A stretch of DNA of 64,000 nt from Adiantum capillus-veneris (GCA_014529385.2 CM043954.1:91787747-91851746); one strand, 5' to 3'; numbered from the stretch's first letter, positions 11,264-26,064 are shown. The notes: a model not told the origin generated them from the letters alone. A program made the numbers and translations.

Positions 11264-12079
11264 TGTAATGGAATTGGCCTATGAACTTTGAGAGTATTGG
11301 AATTAGGAAAATTAGAGAAAGAAATTTTGTGAGACTACTTTGAGAGCTTAGAGGGTGGACTTAATTGATGGTAGAAAAATAATCATAGTACTTAATTAAC
11401 TTGGCATAAATAATACTTTTGCAAGAGAGAGAGTTTAGAGAACTTGACAACAGTTAAGGATCAAATTTATGTGGATCCGGTCCCCCCTCCAATAGACACT
11501 TGTATTATAGATTCTCCCATTAAGAGAGACTTGGTACAATACAATCTTTGTGTTCCTTGTGACCTAGGTGATGCAATGAAGATGGAAAGCTTCATGTATC
11601 ATGAGCATAACATAAAGTTTGTAGAAAGATTTAACTATCCCAAGACTCAATCCCAAGGCCTCAAACACCTTCGAAGGTGGAGAGAGCTAGCGAGGAATGA
11701 GGGTAGGAAAGGGGAAGAAGAAACATTCCATAGGAGAAATAAGTAGTTCCTCACTTATCATCACTCTTCTTGCTAGCATACATAATCGAATAGTAATGAA
11801 GATGGAGAAGATGTTAAGCTGAAGCATTGAAGCATGGCTCTTGGTTGGATTTGCATTCCATAGCCAAGAGTGTTGGTGTAGGCTCTCAAATTCTCTACTA
11901 GCTTGGAGAAGCACTTTGCACACCACACAAAGAGAGTGTGTGTGAGTGTGAGAGAGTATACCCCTCAAGCAGCCCCCCTTCTTGCTTTGGTCAACCCCCC
12001 TTTGTAGCTCATGCTTGAAGCTCATTGGATTCCCTCCAGGCCTAGCCAATCATATGCAAGAGGCATATCAAGCAACAAG
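11264..12079 (-). mobile_element. LTR of element B, left copy, first part
   Basis: Matches 30859-31640 throughout, beginning TGTAATGGAATTGG and running to ATCAAGCAACAAG. The match then stops, and the rest of the LTR resumes at 20310, so this copy was split by an insertion. Orientation follows from the primer-binding site beside the right copy, which puts this copy at the 3' end of a minus-strand element. A plus-strand open frame (11444-11746) inside is antisense to the LTR and is probably chance. Confidence 0.85.
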
Positions 12080-13321
12080 AACACCTTATTGGAGAGTTTG
12101 GGAATCTCCTAATTCCCACTTTTGAATTGGGGTGAAGTTTTGACCATGAGAACATGATTTGTTCCATTTTTTGTCACAAATGTAATGATATCTTTGCATA
12201 AAAGTCCATTATTATTGACAATGAATATTCAACGTAGTGGACCTACCCAGCAAGAAGGAAATGCAATCATATAAAGTGAAGAAATAAAAAATCCTAAATT
12301 CTCACACATATCATGATACTAGTGGAATAAACATTGTACGTTTTAGAGTTTATGTATACAATCAAACCTTCTCCTTTGTTAGCTTCAATGCTGTAGCACA
12401 TTGATAAATTTACATAAAACATTTGAAGCCTTTACCAAAAAAATGTACCACAAACTATTTACTTGGAATATCACATGCTATATAATGCATACTAGGTCTT
12501 GAAGATATGCAAATACCACTACTTACAAATTTGGGTGATAACTTTCTTTGTACTAGGTCTCGATTCTAGAAGGTAGACTTAGATAGCCACAAGAGAAACT
12601 TCTTATGTTAGTTGGTGTTTAAAAATCAAATATAAAAAGGTTGCTTAACTAATCAAGTTGATAAAGTTTATACAATTTCATACGACCTTACTTCAGTATA
12701 TATGTGATGACTAAAGCTATATAGTATTACATAATAAAACATTTCAGAAAAAAACTTGAACACAAAGTATCTAGACTTCTTTTTACAATTATATTAGAGA
12801 TGCCAGTGTGCCACTCATAATGATAGTGATTCGTGTTAAATCAAAATCTATATGCACTCATGTTGCTTCAATTTTGCATATGATTTTTCATTTCAATAAA
12901 CAATTACACAAAGCTACAATCTTTAGATGCATGGAGATAATGTCAAGATAGAACACTATTTAAAGATTTTTCCAAGCTGACGTGAAGCTTTTTTAGATTA
13001 GAGAATCATAAGGCATGCTAGACTTAAATGTGAGCTTACATTATTCAATAGATTGAGTCTTATCACAATGAAGAATGTGACTAGTTTCAAACCAATATTT
13101 TTTTATAAATAGGCCAATACCTTGACATATACCACTTGTGAAACTCAAATTCTCAAAAGTTTAGTATGCTTTAATGACTAAGAGATATTAAACATGCCAT
13201 ATTTTTGAACCTTTTGTTATTTTTCTTTCAAAAAGACCCCTTCTTGTCTTCTCCACAAATATATGGTCACCGAAAGAAGTTTTTTTTTTTTTGCAAAAAT
13301 CACAATTGTGAGTGAATTATA

Positions 13322-13499
13322 TTGAACAGCCCTAAAAATTACAAGACCTTATCGTGCTCTTGTTGAGCCATGACATCATCCAGGGACTATAATTACATCG
13401 GCTATCAAGGTTGAACAACCCAAAAAATTACAAGATCTTGTCATGCTCTTGTTGAGCCATGGCATCATCCGGGGACTATAATTACATCGGCTATCAAGG
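13322..13499. repeat. 89-bp tandem duplication
   Basis: TTGAACARCCC through GGCTATCAAGG occurs at 13322-13410 and again at 13411-13499, equal in length with few substitutions. The open frame at 13459-13803 begins inside copy 2 and has no recognised domain. Confidence 0.93.
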
Positions 13500-13822
13500 C
13501 AGCCACCCCCACCAATCCGTCCCATTCTCCTCGATACACAAGGTCTATAAACTTGTTCTTATGAGATCTTTTATTTACCGATGGCCAAGAATTTTCCCCG
13601 TCCTAGGCATTCCATCTGCTGACAACAAAGCACAAATAGTCCTAGAACAATCCTTCAAGTGTTGCTTGCACCCGAGCGTCCATATTAGCACTTTTCTTTC
13701 TCGAGTAATTTCTGCGAAGCTTGCCACCACAAAACCTCCTTCAAACACACGGTGGTTCCTTGTCTGCCATACATTATGTAAGAAGAAGTATCTGACGATT
13801 TGAGTGCTGACAAGGAGGGCAG

Positions 13823-14073
13823 GACATTTAGTGTTTAATGTTAAACTTTGAGTTGAAGCACTCGAAAATCACTCTTGAAAGCCAAGTTATACTTTTACAA
13901 GAAACGGCACAATGAATAGATTTTCTCCATAACAATGGTAGTCTTAATACATGACATTCAGTGTTTAATGTTAAACTTTGAGTTGAAGCACTCGCAAATC
14001 ACTCTTGAAAGCCAAGTTATACTTTTACAAGAAACAACACAATGAGTAGATATTCTCCATAACAATGGTAGTG
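13823..14073. repeat. 130-bp tandem duplication
   Basis: GACATTTAGTGTTTAATG at 13823 and GACATTCAGTGTTTAATG at 13953 begin two closely similar units that end in CATAACAATGGTAGT. Confidence 0.92.
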
Positions 14074-14160
14074 TTTAGAAACACCAAGAGAATTTACTTT
14101 AAAATCCAAAGTAGAGAGTTCCTAAAACATTTGTTTGTTTCTATTACAAATATATGATAC

Positions 14161-14220
14161 ATGACATGTATGTATGATTTAGTGATTGACATGACATGTA
14201 TGTGTGATTTAGTGATTGAC
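14161..14220. repeat. 30-bp tandem duplication
   Basis: Two 30-bp units, ATGACATGTATGTRTGATTT then AGTGATTGAC, with one difference. Confidence 0.95.
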
Positions 14221-15595
14221 TCAATCATAGCTTCAAATGTGACGATTTCCTTAAAAAACATTCACAGTGTTTTGGTAGTTTTTACTCACTTCTAAAAGAA
14301 ACATGCGTACTCACACCCACATTCAAATTTAGATTAATGAAATTTATATTTTAAGGTAGTACTTAGGCCTCTCAACTTATTATAGTGTTTACAAACACCA
14401 ATGACTTTTATCATTCACTTGGAATCAAGATATACATAGTAATCTAGTTTAAAACAATGTTTGTTAACTAGTAAGTGTTTATAAGGATTAAAAATAGGGC
14501 CCTTCAATTCTTTCTCCAAGGAGAGATAGAGAGTGGGAGGACAAAGAGAGAGGAAACCTAAGCATAGCATTAGACAAAGAGGAGGATGAAAGTTTGGAGT
14601 GATCATATTATAGTAATGTATTAAAGGGCTTTGATAATACTTAATCCCATATAGTTGATATAAATAGAGGTGGAGAGAGAGAGAGAGAGGCATAAAGAGA
14701 GGAGGACTGAAAATTCAAGTAGTTATATTACAAAAAAGTGTTAAAGACATACAAGAAACCTCTTAGATAGCAGATTATCAATCTAAAAGACAGACCTTGT
14801 AGGAATACTCTCAAATAAGCAAATCATCAAGTTGAGAGGATTATGACATCATTAAAGTCAAAATAAATATGAGCATTCTATCATTGTGCCACTATGTTTA
14901 GGACATATTAAAGATTTGACAAGAACTTGATTTTAATTTTTGCAAGTTGTTTTACTATGACCAATGCACACATGCCTCATCCAATACATCTTATGAAGCA
15001 TTTTCATTCTACCAAATGGTCAAAATTTTATTCTTTGAATAACAAGGTTGTGAATTTTCTCATCTACAAGGGCAATACAAACAAGGGGGGCTAGAAGGAG
15101 GGACACAGAGAAAGATAGAGGGGGGCGGCTGGGCGACAAGGTACAAAATGCACATAACTTTCATGTTCGTGCTCACAATTATATACCACCATAGATTTGC
15201 CTTGGATGGGCCAAATTGTCTTTTAGAAAGCCTTTCAATTTGGCCCTTTGGTTAATGTTCTCAATCTCAAAATTAGTAAATTACTTGTGAGTAGCTTTAA
15301 GGGCGGTATTGGGAAGCTTGAAAGCTCAAACCTAGTTTTCTCTTGGGGTAACTTAAAGATTGTCCCAATGATGGCCATATTTGTCATATTATCTCATGGG
15401 TTACAAGAAGATTTTATTTTTTGATCACAAAGACAAAACACGAGAGTATAAACTTAAGTTTGTCTAAATTGCTAAGCATCCTAACGTTGTACATACAAAG
15501 TGAACATGTCATATTGATTAAGTGTTGGTCCTAGGAAGCCTGTAAATTGAACTACATGGCCAACATATGGCTCTCCAAATGGGGAGGGGACAGTG

Positions 15596-15599
<4 letters not shown>

Positions 15600-15642
<43 letters not shown>
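15600..15642. repeat. (GA)n microsatellite
   Basis: Uninterrupted GA over 43 bp. Confidence 0.96.
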
Positions 15643-15646
<4 letters not shown>

Positions 15647-15880
15647 CTTAGCATGTATAGCCTTTTGCATTTGGTCATGTGCATATAACTTCAGCCTTTT
15701 GATCATCCTCTTTTCTGCATTGAAAATGAACATGATTTTTTAAAGCTAATAGTTGAATTCAAAATCTCCAGATTTGACAACATGAAAGATGTTTAGATTT
15801 GAAATGAACGTCATGGTTTTCTTAAAAATGAAACAACTTCAAAGCCCACAGAGAGCTAGAGAGTGAGATGGACAGACACA

Positions 15881-15881
<1 letters not shown>

Positions 15882-15961
<80 letters not shown>
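15882..15961. repeat. (CA)40 microsatellite
   Basis: 80 bp of perfect CA. Confidence 0.97.
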
Positions 15962-15965
<4 letters not shown>

Positions 15966-16070
15966 CATGGAGAGAAGGTGAGAAGAGAGAGGAACAAAGT
16001 CACACTTAAAGAGACTGAGGAGAAACATTTTGACGAAAGTCCTATTTATGTGGACATAACTAAAGGATGC

Positions 16071-18270
<2,200 letters not shown>

Positions 18271-18303
18271 GATGTAGAGAAAAAGAAAGCAAGATAGAGA
18301 GGT

Positions 18304-18448
18304 GGATGGTCCTCTAAAAGAAGTCTTTGAGTTGTGATTATCATCATCCTAGCTATGCCACCTCCATAGAAGAAAGAGAGGGAAGATGGTCCTTTAAAAC
18401 AAGTCCATGAGTTACAACTATCATCATCCTGGTTTTTCCACGTCTAGA
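18304..18448. repeat. ~75-bp imperfect tandem duplication
   Basis: GATGGTCCTYTAAAAVAAGT, GAGTT and TATCATCATCCT occur in the same order at about 18304 and 18379. Confidence 0.75.
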
Positions 18449-18800
18449 GCTACAATAAGATGTCTATGTGACTCTGTATCTGAAGTGAGAAGTGACTCAA
18501 CTTATGCGATGTTTAGAATTCATGATCTCTTGGAGAGTAGACTACCCTCTACACAAGGTCTTCTATCAACCTCTCATGTCCTCATATACAAAAAAGTGCT
18601 CCTTGCACTCAACTCTCTTTGCTAGGAGTATCATCAACTCGTCCTTTCTCGATCCATAGCTTATTTGTGCTACCTTGAGCTGGCCAATAGCTACACATGA
18701 GGTATGAGGCATGTTCATGTCCATGTATCTAGTATAGAGAGAGAGGGGGTGTGGGGGGATGGGGGAGAGATTGTGTTGGGGTGAACAAGCATGAGGCAAG

Positions 18801-18802
<2 letters not shown>

Positions 18803-18859
<57 letters not shown>
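18803..18859. repeat. (GA)n microsatellite
   Basis: 57 bp of GA. Confidence 0.95.
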
Positions 18860-18864
<5 letters not shown>

Positions 18865-19116
18865 GCAAGCCCAAGAGAGAGATAGGGAGAGATCGGGATG
18901 CAACCGAGGCGTCTAGAACCTATATGTAGTGATATGTGTATCATTGAATCGCTATATTTTATATAGACAAAAGCAAAAAATACTACTGGGTCATTGATTG
19001 CATTGGAGTACTAGAGAGAAAATGAGGAAGAGAGAAGAGTGAGAGAAACGAAAGAGTGCCGTGTAGGTTTGGTATGAGTGTAATTCTTTTCTTGATCAGC
19101 CCCAATACAAGATTTG

Positions 19117-19453
19117 TCCATGTGGACTAATCTTAACCAATCCAAACCTAGGTCCTCGACCTAAGTGTTCTACATGTTTAACACACGAAACAAACTCATA
19201 CCTAGTTCATCGACTTAGGTTTTGTGCATGTAGACCAAACCAAACAAATTTAAACCGAAGTCATCCACCTTTTCCCAACTAATCTACGAGAGAGAGAAGG
19301 GGTGGGGGGGGAGAGAGGAAGAGAAAGAGAAAGAGAGATCAAGGCAAGAAAGCTATATAGGCTTGACATGGGTGCAATTCATGTCTTCCAAAGACCTTAA
19401 GATTCATCCATGCAGATAAAACCCAACAAATTCAAACCTATATCATTGACCTC
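19117..19453. repeat. Three diverged copies of a short unit
   Basis: Units near 19117, 19219 and 19408 share CATG(T/C)(G/A)GA, then AAACC(A/C)AACAAATT and CAAACCTA or a close variant. They are old copies of a roughly 50-bp element. Confidence 0.5.
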
Positions 19454-19464
19454 TTGCAAGCCAC

Positions 19465-19468
<4 letters not shown>

Positions 19469-19531
<63 letters not shown>
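19469..19531. repeat. (GA)n microsatellite
   Basis: 63 bp of GA; a short CT run lies at 19583-19602. Confidence 0.95.
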
Positions 19532-19533
<2 letters not shown>

Positions 19534-20309
19534 TCAAACCTTGTATGGTAATAATGTTTGTCAAGCACATTTGTCCATGTGGAATTCTCTCTCTCTCTCT
19601 CTTTTGTGAGCATCTTAGAAAAGATAGTAGACACACTAAAAAGTACAATACTTTTGTGTAGTCACTAGGATTAGCTCACATATAAGAAATGAAGATTTTT
19701 CTATGTGACCAAATTTTGGGTCCATCGGCAAATCACAAGCCGGACACATTGTGTAGATTAGCTACAACACAAAAACATATTGTGGACCATCCCCTCTCTC
19801 TCTTTTCCTTTGGGCATAAATTGTATATCCACTCAAGCGTATGAGATGCATTACATAATTTTGAGAAGATTGGCCCTAGACGGGCCCTAGACCAACCAAA
19901 GCCCCAAGTTTTGACCATGTGACTAAATCTTGGGGATTGCAATAGGTTAACTAGAGTTTAGAGGACTCCCAATTCATTTAAGTTTTGAGATTTTCTAAGC
20001 AAGTATGAGTTGGAACCAAAGGAACCTCGGCCACAAATCTCATAAGGTGCTTCTAAACACCACCCATATATGAAATATTTTATCATTGATTTGCATCAAC
20101 CTCCTTACTATAGCATGAGCAAAAAACTCCCACGTAGAGTATATGTGCTTGTCAACAAGGTTTATTTTGGTTCCCCGATAAGAAAAAATGGAGAAAGAAT
20201 GCACACTTCACTAAGTCCCAAATTAACAAAATTCCCAAGCAAATGGGATCCATTTTGATTTGGAATTACCAAAATGTCTCTAAAGTCCCAAACTCTTTGA
20301 TAAGGTGTT

Positions 20310-20506
20310 CAAGGGTAGTCTTGGGACAAGTATCCCCCTTTCTCCTTTGAGAGAGAGGACTTGATAAATACAAAAACAAATATTTAAATCAACTAAATTA
20401 TCATTGGACCCCTTGGGAGGCCAACCAATAGGCTTTAGGCACACCATGAGGACAACATGGGTAGGGGCTTGACATGTGTCCTTGCTGCCTCTTGAGGCTT
20501 GGTCTT

Positions 20507-20554
<48 letters not shown>

Positions 20555-20981
20555 CTCTCTCATCCACCTAGCTTTAGGGCTCGCCCCCTCATGAGTAGGG
20601 AGGCTGTTGACTTTTGAAACACAAGCTCCTTAGTGAGCAAGCACGACAAAGCACCTCAAGCATCTTAGTCAGCAAGCTCGACAAACACCTCAAGCTTGGA
20701 CCGGGTTCCCACCTCAAGCTCAGTCCTAGCTTACCTAAGGTCAAAGGACTTTTAACATTAACCTTTGTAGATCTTCAATGAAGATAACCCTAAGGTCTCT
20801 AAGCTCCATTGGCTAGCCTTGCTCTTTGATAGATTATCTCTCATTTGGACCCCTTTACCATTGGCCTCGTGTTGAGATAGACTCGTAAGCACATGTCTAT
20901 ATTCTGACCCTTGTTCCCGTGTATTCTCCCACATTAAATGATCAGTTTAATATGAGAAAATCATTTGGGTTGGTTAGATAT
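20310..20981 (-). mobile_element. LTR of element B, left copy, second part
   Basis: Matches 31637-32257 from AAGGGTAGTCTTGGGACAAG to GGTTGGTTAGATAT, with extra duplicated text near 20620-20700 and a (GT)n tract at 20515-20551 that the other copy also has. Joined to 11264-12079 it is collinear with the intact LTR. Confidence 0.85.
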
Positions 20982-20982
20982 A

Positions 20983-20994
20983 CCTCTCTCTCTT
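20983..20994 (-). other. Polypurine tract of element B
   Basis: On the minus strand the bases just before the LTR read AAGAGAGAGAGG, a normal plus-strand primer site. This supports reading the broken LTR as the 3' LTR of a minus-strand element. Confidence 0.6.
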
Positions 20995-21657
20995 GAAATC
21001 ATAGTCTTCCTCGACTATGAGGTAGAAGAGGTAAAGCCTTAGTCATTAGTCAATGGATCTTAGCGGGTAGAGGATCCCTTTTTACCCTACGCCATCATTC
21101 CAAGATGGATGACTAATCCATTTGGTGCTTGGGAGACATAGCTGCCGCAAGCATGTCTGCTCTTTAGTCCATTTCATTCTCCCAAGTAGAGTGACAAATT
21201 CTACTGGGTGTTTGAGAGATGTCGTCATCAAAAACATGATTCTAAGCATGCATACTATTTAAATTTGTGCACAATAGAAAGAGAGCTAGTCTTATAAGAC
21301 AAAAACATTGGTCATTCGATAGAAATTTGTACATTTGCTTACTCTAATGTAGCATTGTAAGCATTGAAAAGGTTCATACTAACCTTAAGTTGTATTCCTT
21401 GCATCCATCTAGAATCTTCAAAAGGATAATTTTTGAACTTAATAAGACACCAGCGGATGGTCATACGTATCCCCAGATCCACAATATTTTTGGACTCATT
21501 TTTGAAAATTAGCTGGTCTTACACGCCTGTTTGGCTCGGTTCCAACTCTTCTGGCAGTTGGTCCTATCTTGAGTCCTTCAAACCAATTAGTTGGAAATAA
21601 TGACTCATGTAGCCTTGGACTGGCTTTAATGTTACTGATGAGGTAGGTTCGGGTTTT
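20995..21657. other. Non-coding retroelement sequence
   Basis: No coherent frame. A perfect 7-bp hairpin, CATAGTC-TTCCTC-GACTATG, sits at 21000-21019 next to the polypurine tract. Confidence 0.4.
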
Positions 21658-22242
21658 TTAACATTGCTTCCCAAAAGATCTCTCACGGAGTTCTTCTCTT
21701 GGAATAGGATTAGGTCCTTGCCCTAATATCCAATCTCTTATAGAGTACCCTTGGTATCTGGTCTGTTCTACCTCCTTAGGACTCATCATAACAAAGTTAT
21801 TGTAACAATCCCTAAATAGGTAAGATGGTAGATTTGTTGAACCCTTGTATTTGATTTTGAAGATATGGATGATCTTCATGGGTGTTAACTGTCGTGGTTT
21901 GGAATGAGAGGTCCATAAAAGATCCTTGACATTCATATCCTCCCAACAATAAACTCCAATCCTAGGATTATCCGTGCTAAGCTATTTCAAAGCTTTCAGA
22001 TCAACTTGATCATATCCCTTGAATTTTAAAGTCAGTGGACCTTCTTTTGCTAACATATTTTGTATTATTGTATTCACTTCTAACCCCCATTTGTCTATCA
22101 CATCAGGATTTTCAATTTTTACATAATATTGAGTCCTATTTTTATCCATATAAATTTTTCCTTGTTTGTTTGCTATGATTTCCTCTTCAAACTCTATGTC
22201 CTGGTCATCAATGCAAATGGCATTCTCTTTATTAGGATTCAA
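21658..22242 (-). pseudogene. Unrecognised retroelement frame, 5' half of element C
   Basis: Two minus-strand frames, 86 and 92 codons, lie back to back (22242-21982 and 21936-21658) and probably once formed one reading frame. Seen residues include an acidic N-terminal stretch, YYVKIENPDVIDKWGLEV and NLPSYLFRDCYNNFV. I recognise no domain. They follow the palindrome-rich leader of element C on the same strand, so a gag N-terminal or extra 5' product is possible. The stop between them and the lack of continuation below 21658 make a functional gene unlikely. Confidence 0.4.
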
Positions 22243-22905
22243 GTAAACTTAAGCTCCATGGACATTAGTCTTATAAAAGGTGAGTATGTGCTTGTATCGC
22301 ACTATCGTTCCGGTTCCTCACTGAGTCGAATAGGAAGACATTTCAGATGTTGAGTCGGAATAAGTGTATGAGACTTCTTCTAAGATAGTGTCCAAGTCAT
22401 CACCTTGATTCACGCTCTCTTCGGTGGATACCCTACTAGTGGTCTCTCCAAATATGCCTTGGTTTGCTAGTATATGACGAGATCTAAGGTTCATATAGAC
22501 TTGTTAAACCCTGGATAGAGTACTTGCCGTCGGATTGAATTGTTTTCCATTTTTCCACTTGACTTGAATTCAACTCCTGTCAAGCTCTCAATTCTTTGCC
22601 TGCAACCTATTTCTTGTGTCAGTTTTAACCAAGTTAGTTGTTTTCTCTCAAAGACTATACAATTTTTGCTAACTATTGTGATTGGTCTATGTATATCACT
22701 TTAATATGAGCTAAGTGAGTTAGCAAGTGAGACTTCCAGGTTTCACCCTTGCAAAGAGCTTAAGGGCTAATCTGCAACCTAGAAACTGAGTTAAAAAGTA
22801 CTAATTTGGATCCAATGGACTCCAAACTTGACCAATGGCCTTGTGTTATGTTGTTCTAACACTATACAAGCTCAAAAGTTCAAAATCTTGTCTCCGGGGT
22901 TTCAA

Positions 22906-23955
22906 AAGTAAATAATTTGATTATTTACTTTTCTCATTTTTTCTCACTTCTTTAGAATTCTTTTGCCTTATAGACACCTTGTCAAAGTCTCTAGACAAGT
23001 TTCACTGAGTTTGAACAAGATTTGTCCAACTCTTTAGTGTCCGCAGACTCAGTTTTCAAGAATCTGGCTTAAGTCTCACTTTTGTGATCCAAATTTCACC
23101 AAATTTGATATGTGGAATCTACTTGATATGCTTGACCTTGTGGTATACTTGTTGTGCAAAAATTCTTATTTCTGGGATAGATGTAAATAATCGTGATTAT
23201 TGACTTTTGGGATTTTTAAGCAACTTTTTGTCGCAATGTTGATACAAACAGGTAAAGCAACTCAACTTAAGCTCCCTAGCCAAGTTTCACCAAGTTTGGA
23301 TAAACTCTACTCAATTTGTCAACAATTTTGTATCTACAAACTGACTTTACAAATTTGGCCACAATTTCTACTTTAAAGATCCAAATATTACCAAATTTGA
23401 TAGAACTTGTCCAATTTCTACTTTAAAGATCCAAATATTACCAAATACAACACGATAGAACTTGTGGTATGCTTGGTTGGCCAAAAATATTTGAAAATTG
23501 AACAAAAGTAAATAATCATGATTATTCACTTTTGGTAAATTTTAGCATATTTTCTATTATCTGAGCATACTCACATGCTAAACTCTTTAAACTAAGCCTC
23601 TAAGTCAAGTTTCACTAAATTTGACCAAGATTTATCAAGTCAAATTCAATTTCTCGACAATCAATATAGATTTTAATTTTTATCAAGTTTTTGGTCTGTT
23701 TTGTGATCCAAATTCTATGAGCCTTCACAAAAGATGTTTGTAATCATGCATAGAGTCTCTGGTATCAACCGCGGTCAATTTTGAGCTAAAAGTAAATAAT
23801 CATGATTATTTACTTTTGGCCTAGAAAGAACACTTTTTGCAATTTTTTCAATGGTCAGTCTTTTTGTGACATGTTTTAAGCCTCCGAGTCAAGTTAAAAA
23901 TTAATTTGGCCTATACTCTCAAGAAAATGTAAATAATCTTAGTTTTTGCAAACTC
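22906..23955. repeat. Palindromic repeats in the leader of element C
   Basis: A palindrome with core TAAATAATCATGATTATTTA recurs near 22908, 23182, 23504 and 23788, with a decayed copy near 23926. The 23788 copy is a perfect 30-bp palindrome (23788-23817). Between palindromes the sequence repeats too: CAAGTTTCACYRARTTTG occurs near 23000, 23281 and 23610, and GATCCAAAT about 90 bp later in each unit. It is an old tandem array with a period of about 270-320 bp. It lies between the primer-binding site and the first coding frame on the minus strand. Confidence 0.75.
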
Positions 23956-24476
23956 TTAAAAATTTACCTTAAATGCATCTTTAAGCTTACCCACTGGTCC
24001 ATACAACTTTTATGAGCATAATCTTCAGCCGGATTTAGTGGTTGACAGCCTTTTGGTGCTGTTTCAAGCCGTAGACTTGAAATTCTGTAACTTCACATAA
24101 ACAACTCATAGATGATTCTTTTGGAGTTACCAATGATTTGAGATCTCACCTTGGATTCTACTTACCCTACTCCTAGGTTCTTCTTCAATTGGGTTGTGTC
24201 CACAAACACTTGTTTTCTTGTTTTTTAATGGTTTTTTGAACCTTAATATTAAGACTTGTCTCATCCATCAATCATTCTCAAAGTCCTTACCTAACCCTAC
24301 AATCCTACAAGGTACTTAGCAAGTAAAATCCACTCCTAATCTACCTCTACAGAGCAAGAGACGACACTCTTAAGCTATGCGGTTTCAAAGAGAAAGGTTT
24401 ACTCTAGGTGGTCCTAGAGGAAGTTAAAGGACAACTACACTAGACACTCCTGTTTTCCCTAGTTTAGGTCTATTCG

Positions 24477-24494
24477 TCCCCGAAAACGGCGCCA
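24477..24494 (-). other. Primer-binding site of element C (tRNA-Asp type)
   Basis: Just inside the LTR on the minus strand is TGGCGCCGTTTTCGGGGA. Plant Athila/Tat-type elements commonly use a tRNA-Asp site of the form TGGCGCCGTTGCCGGGGA, so this differs by two bases. Confidence 0.85.
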
Positions 24495-24496
24495 AA

Positions 24497-25406
24497 TGTG
24501 GATGGGTTTTCTAACCTCACTCTTATCTTATTACAGACATAGCGAGAAGTTTCACAACCATATTTGTCAATCCATGGGACGAAGTTGGCTAGTGTATAGA
24601 GGCTACAAGAGGGTGTCAATATCTTGGAAAACAACAGACAACTCGCATCTAACAGAAGCTACACTCAAATGACCCGAGTCATCAAAAGCTAGTCATTAAT
24701 CGGCAAACAAAAGATGACAGTTACAGCATCAAATGACATCCGAATGTTACAAAACTTCTAGGACAAGTATATAAGACCTAAGCACACATGATTATGGTCT
24801 CAAATCTCACTTTTGATGAAGTGAAGTAAACGCGATTATTAAGAGCATTGAGATTTTGACCTAGTCGTTTCTGACCCCGAATGCATCTAAATGCTTAGCA
24901 ATGATGCCCCAATACCCCACCTATGCTTATTTTGTGATTTCCTAGCTTAAATTCCTACTTATGATGAAATTAGGCAACGGATCAACGACACCAAAAGCTA
25001 CGGTTTACCATGATATGTTTACGTCAATATGTAGAGCTCTTACATGTAATTGCAATGCAACAGTCGCCGCTGCAATGTGACAACCGACAAGGGAGAAGGA
25101 AGCATGAGAAGGAGAGAAGTGAGCGTTGTTAGCTCACACTGTGTATTTCTTATCCAAAAACTTAAAATTAATTTTACAAAATTGGCTTTTATACCTTAGC
25201 CAAGGTTTCTTTGGTAAAAACACTAATGTTTTGGGAGCTCTAACTAAGGATAAATTGATACAATCTGGAAGCTTATAGCTCTAGCTCATAGATTACAATA
25301 TCCACTTGGCAAATAGGAGTTACAATATTCTCAATTTATCAAAAGAATAAGTGTTTTTACAATAAATCTCCCAAAAAATGTTACATGGGTTAGCTTGCTG
25401 CTAACA
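24497..25406 (-). mobile_element. 5' LTR of element C (910 bp)
   Basis: On the minus strand it starts TGTTAGCAGCAAGC and ends AAACCCATCCACA, directly followed by the primer-binding site. It matches 55801-56716 in inverse orientation over its whole length, with many substitutions. A TATA-like TATAAAAG is at 25187-25194 (minus). The five bases outside the start are TGTGG on the minus strand (25407-25411), the same as outside the end of the other copy. Confidence 0.92.
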
Positions 25407-25487
25407 CCACACTTGTAGCACGGTCCTAATGGTTGTTGAGACGCTCCTGGAGCCACTCTTTATTGATAGGTATGCCTTTGTCCTGCT

Positions 25488-25725
25488 CTTGGGGGGTTCA
25501 CTATGTGTAAATCTATCATATCATGTGCGTTCAAAACATGTTTATAAAACCCCTTATCTGTGAATTTTGTTAAGAATATAATGTACCCTTTTCTTTTAAA
25601 ATCTGTAAGTTTTTTTCAAATTCAAAAAAATAATGCCCTTTTGTATATGATATTTCTGTAAGTTTCAAGACCCTTCTGTTGAACTCACGTGATAGGTTAC
25701 ATTTTTATTAGGTGACCTCCCCGGG
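25488..25725 (-). mobile_element. hAT-like MITE, copy 1 (238 bp)
   Basis: It is bounded by a perfect 8-bp duplication GTCCTGCT (25480-25487 and 25726-25733). Its ends are CTTGGGGGGTTCAC and, inverted, CCCGGGGAGGTCAC, matching at 10 of 14 positions. It is the reverse complement of 45882-46127 along its length, apart from small indels. It has no coding capacity. The 8-bp duplication and short imperfect inverted ends suggest a hAT-type non-autonomous element; P and some other families also make 8-bp duplications. Confidence 0.9.
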
Positions 25726-25774
25726 GTCCTGCTAAGACATCATTGGCTATGAACAATAATGTTAGCTGATGCTA

Positions 25775-25813
25775 TTGGACCACCAATAGCATGAGCTGCT
25801 ATTGGTGGTCCAA
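25775..25813. repeat. Perfect 16-bp inverted repeat
   Basis: TTGGACCACCAATAGC, a 7-base loop, then GCTATTGGTGGTCCAA. It lies 42 bp from the MITE, within the gag remnant. Confidence 0.95.
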
Positions 25814-26064
25814 CATTCCCAATCATGCTCCAAGGTTCTAGCGCCTTTGGATTTTTGGGAAGATATTATGTTGAACTAGCCATATATCCACTTGTCTCTT
25901 CATATTATGCAAGCACATGCATTAAGGCTTGTTCCTTTGGTTCTTCTACGGTGGGTGCAAACCTATTAACTAATGGTCTTGCTCGTGGGAGGGGAGGCTG
26001 TTGCCCCAAAACTGGTTGTGGCCATTCAATCCCTATTGGTTCTGGCAAATTCCCTGCTGTATAT

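Larger units (their letters stand above)
25407..26064 (-). pseudogene. Middle piece of a gypsy gag gene, carrying a MITE
   Basis: Minus-strand translation gives NLPEPIGIEWPQPVLGQQPP and, after several stops, a PLGP stretch followed by Cys-x2-Cys just before LTR C. The first part matches the gag C-terminal region of element D (PMGMERPQPVLGQQPPYPG, near 44660-44730). The piece is cut at one end by LTR A, at the other by LTR C, and inside by the MITE at 25488-25725. Its Cys-x2-Cys is the first half of a CCHC zinc knuckle; the second half (Gly-Gly-x-His-x4-Cys) starts at 56717 next to the other LTR C. Frame-breaking stops show it is dead. Confidence 0.7.

Noticed and set aside
11444..11746. 100-codon frame in LTR B, partly shared with 31118-31333 in the other LTR
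   Set aside because: Antisense to the LTR; similarity follows from LTR homology, and the start is not conserved. No known family.
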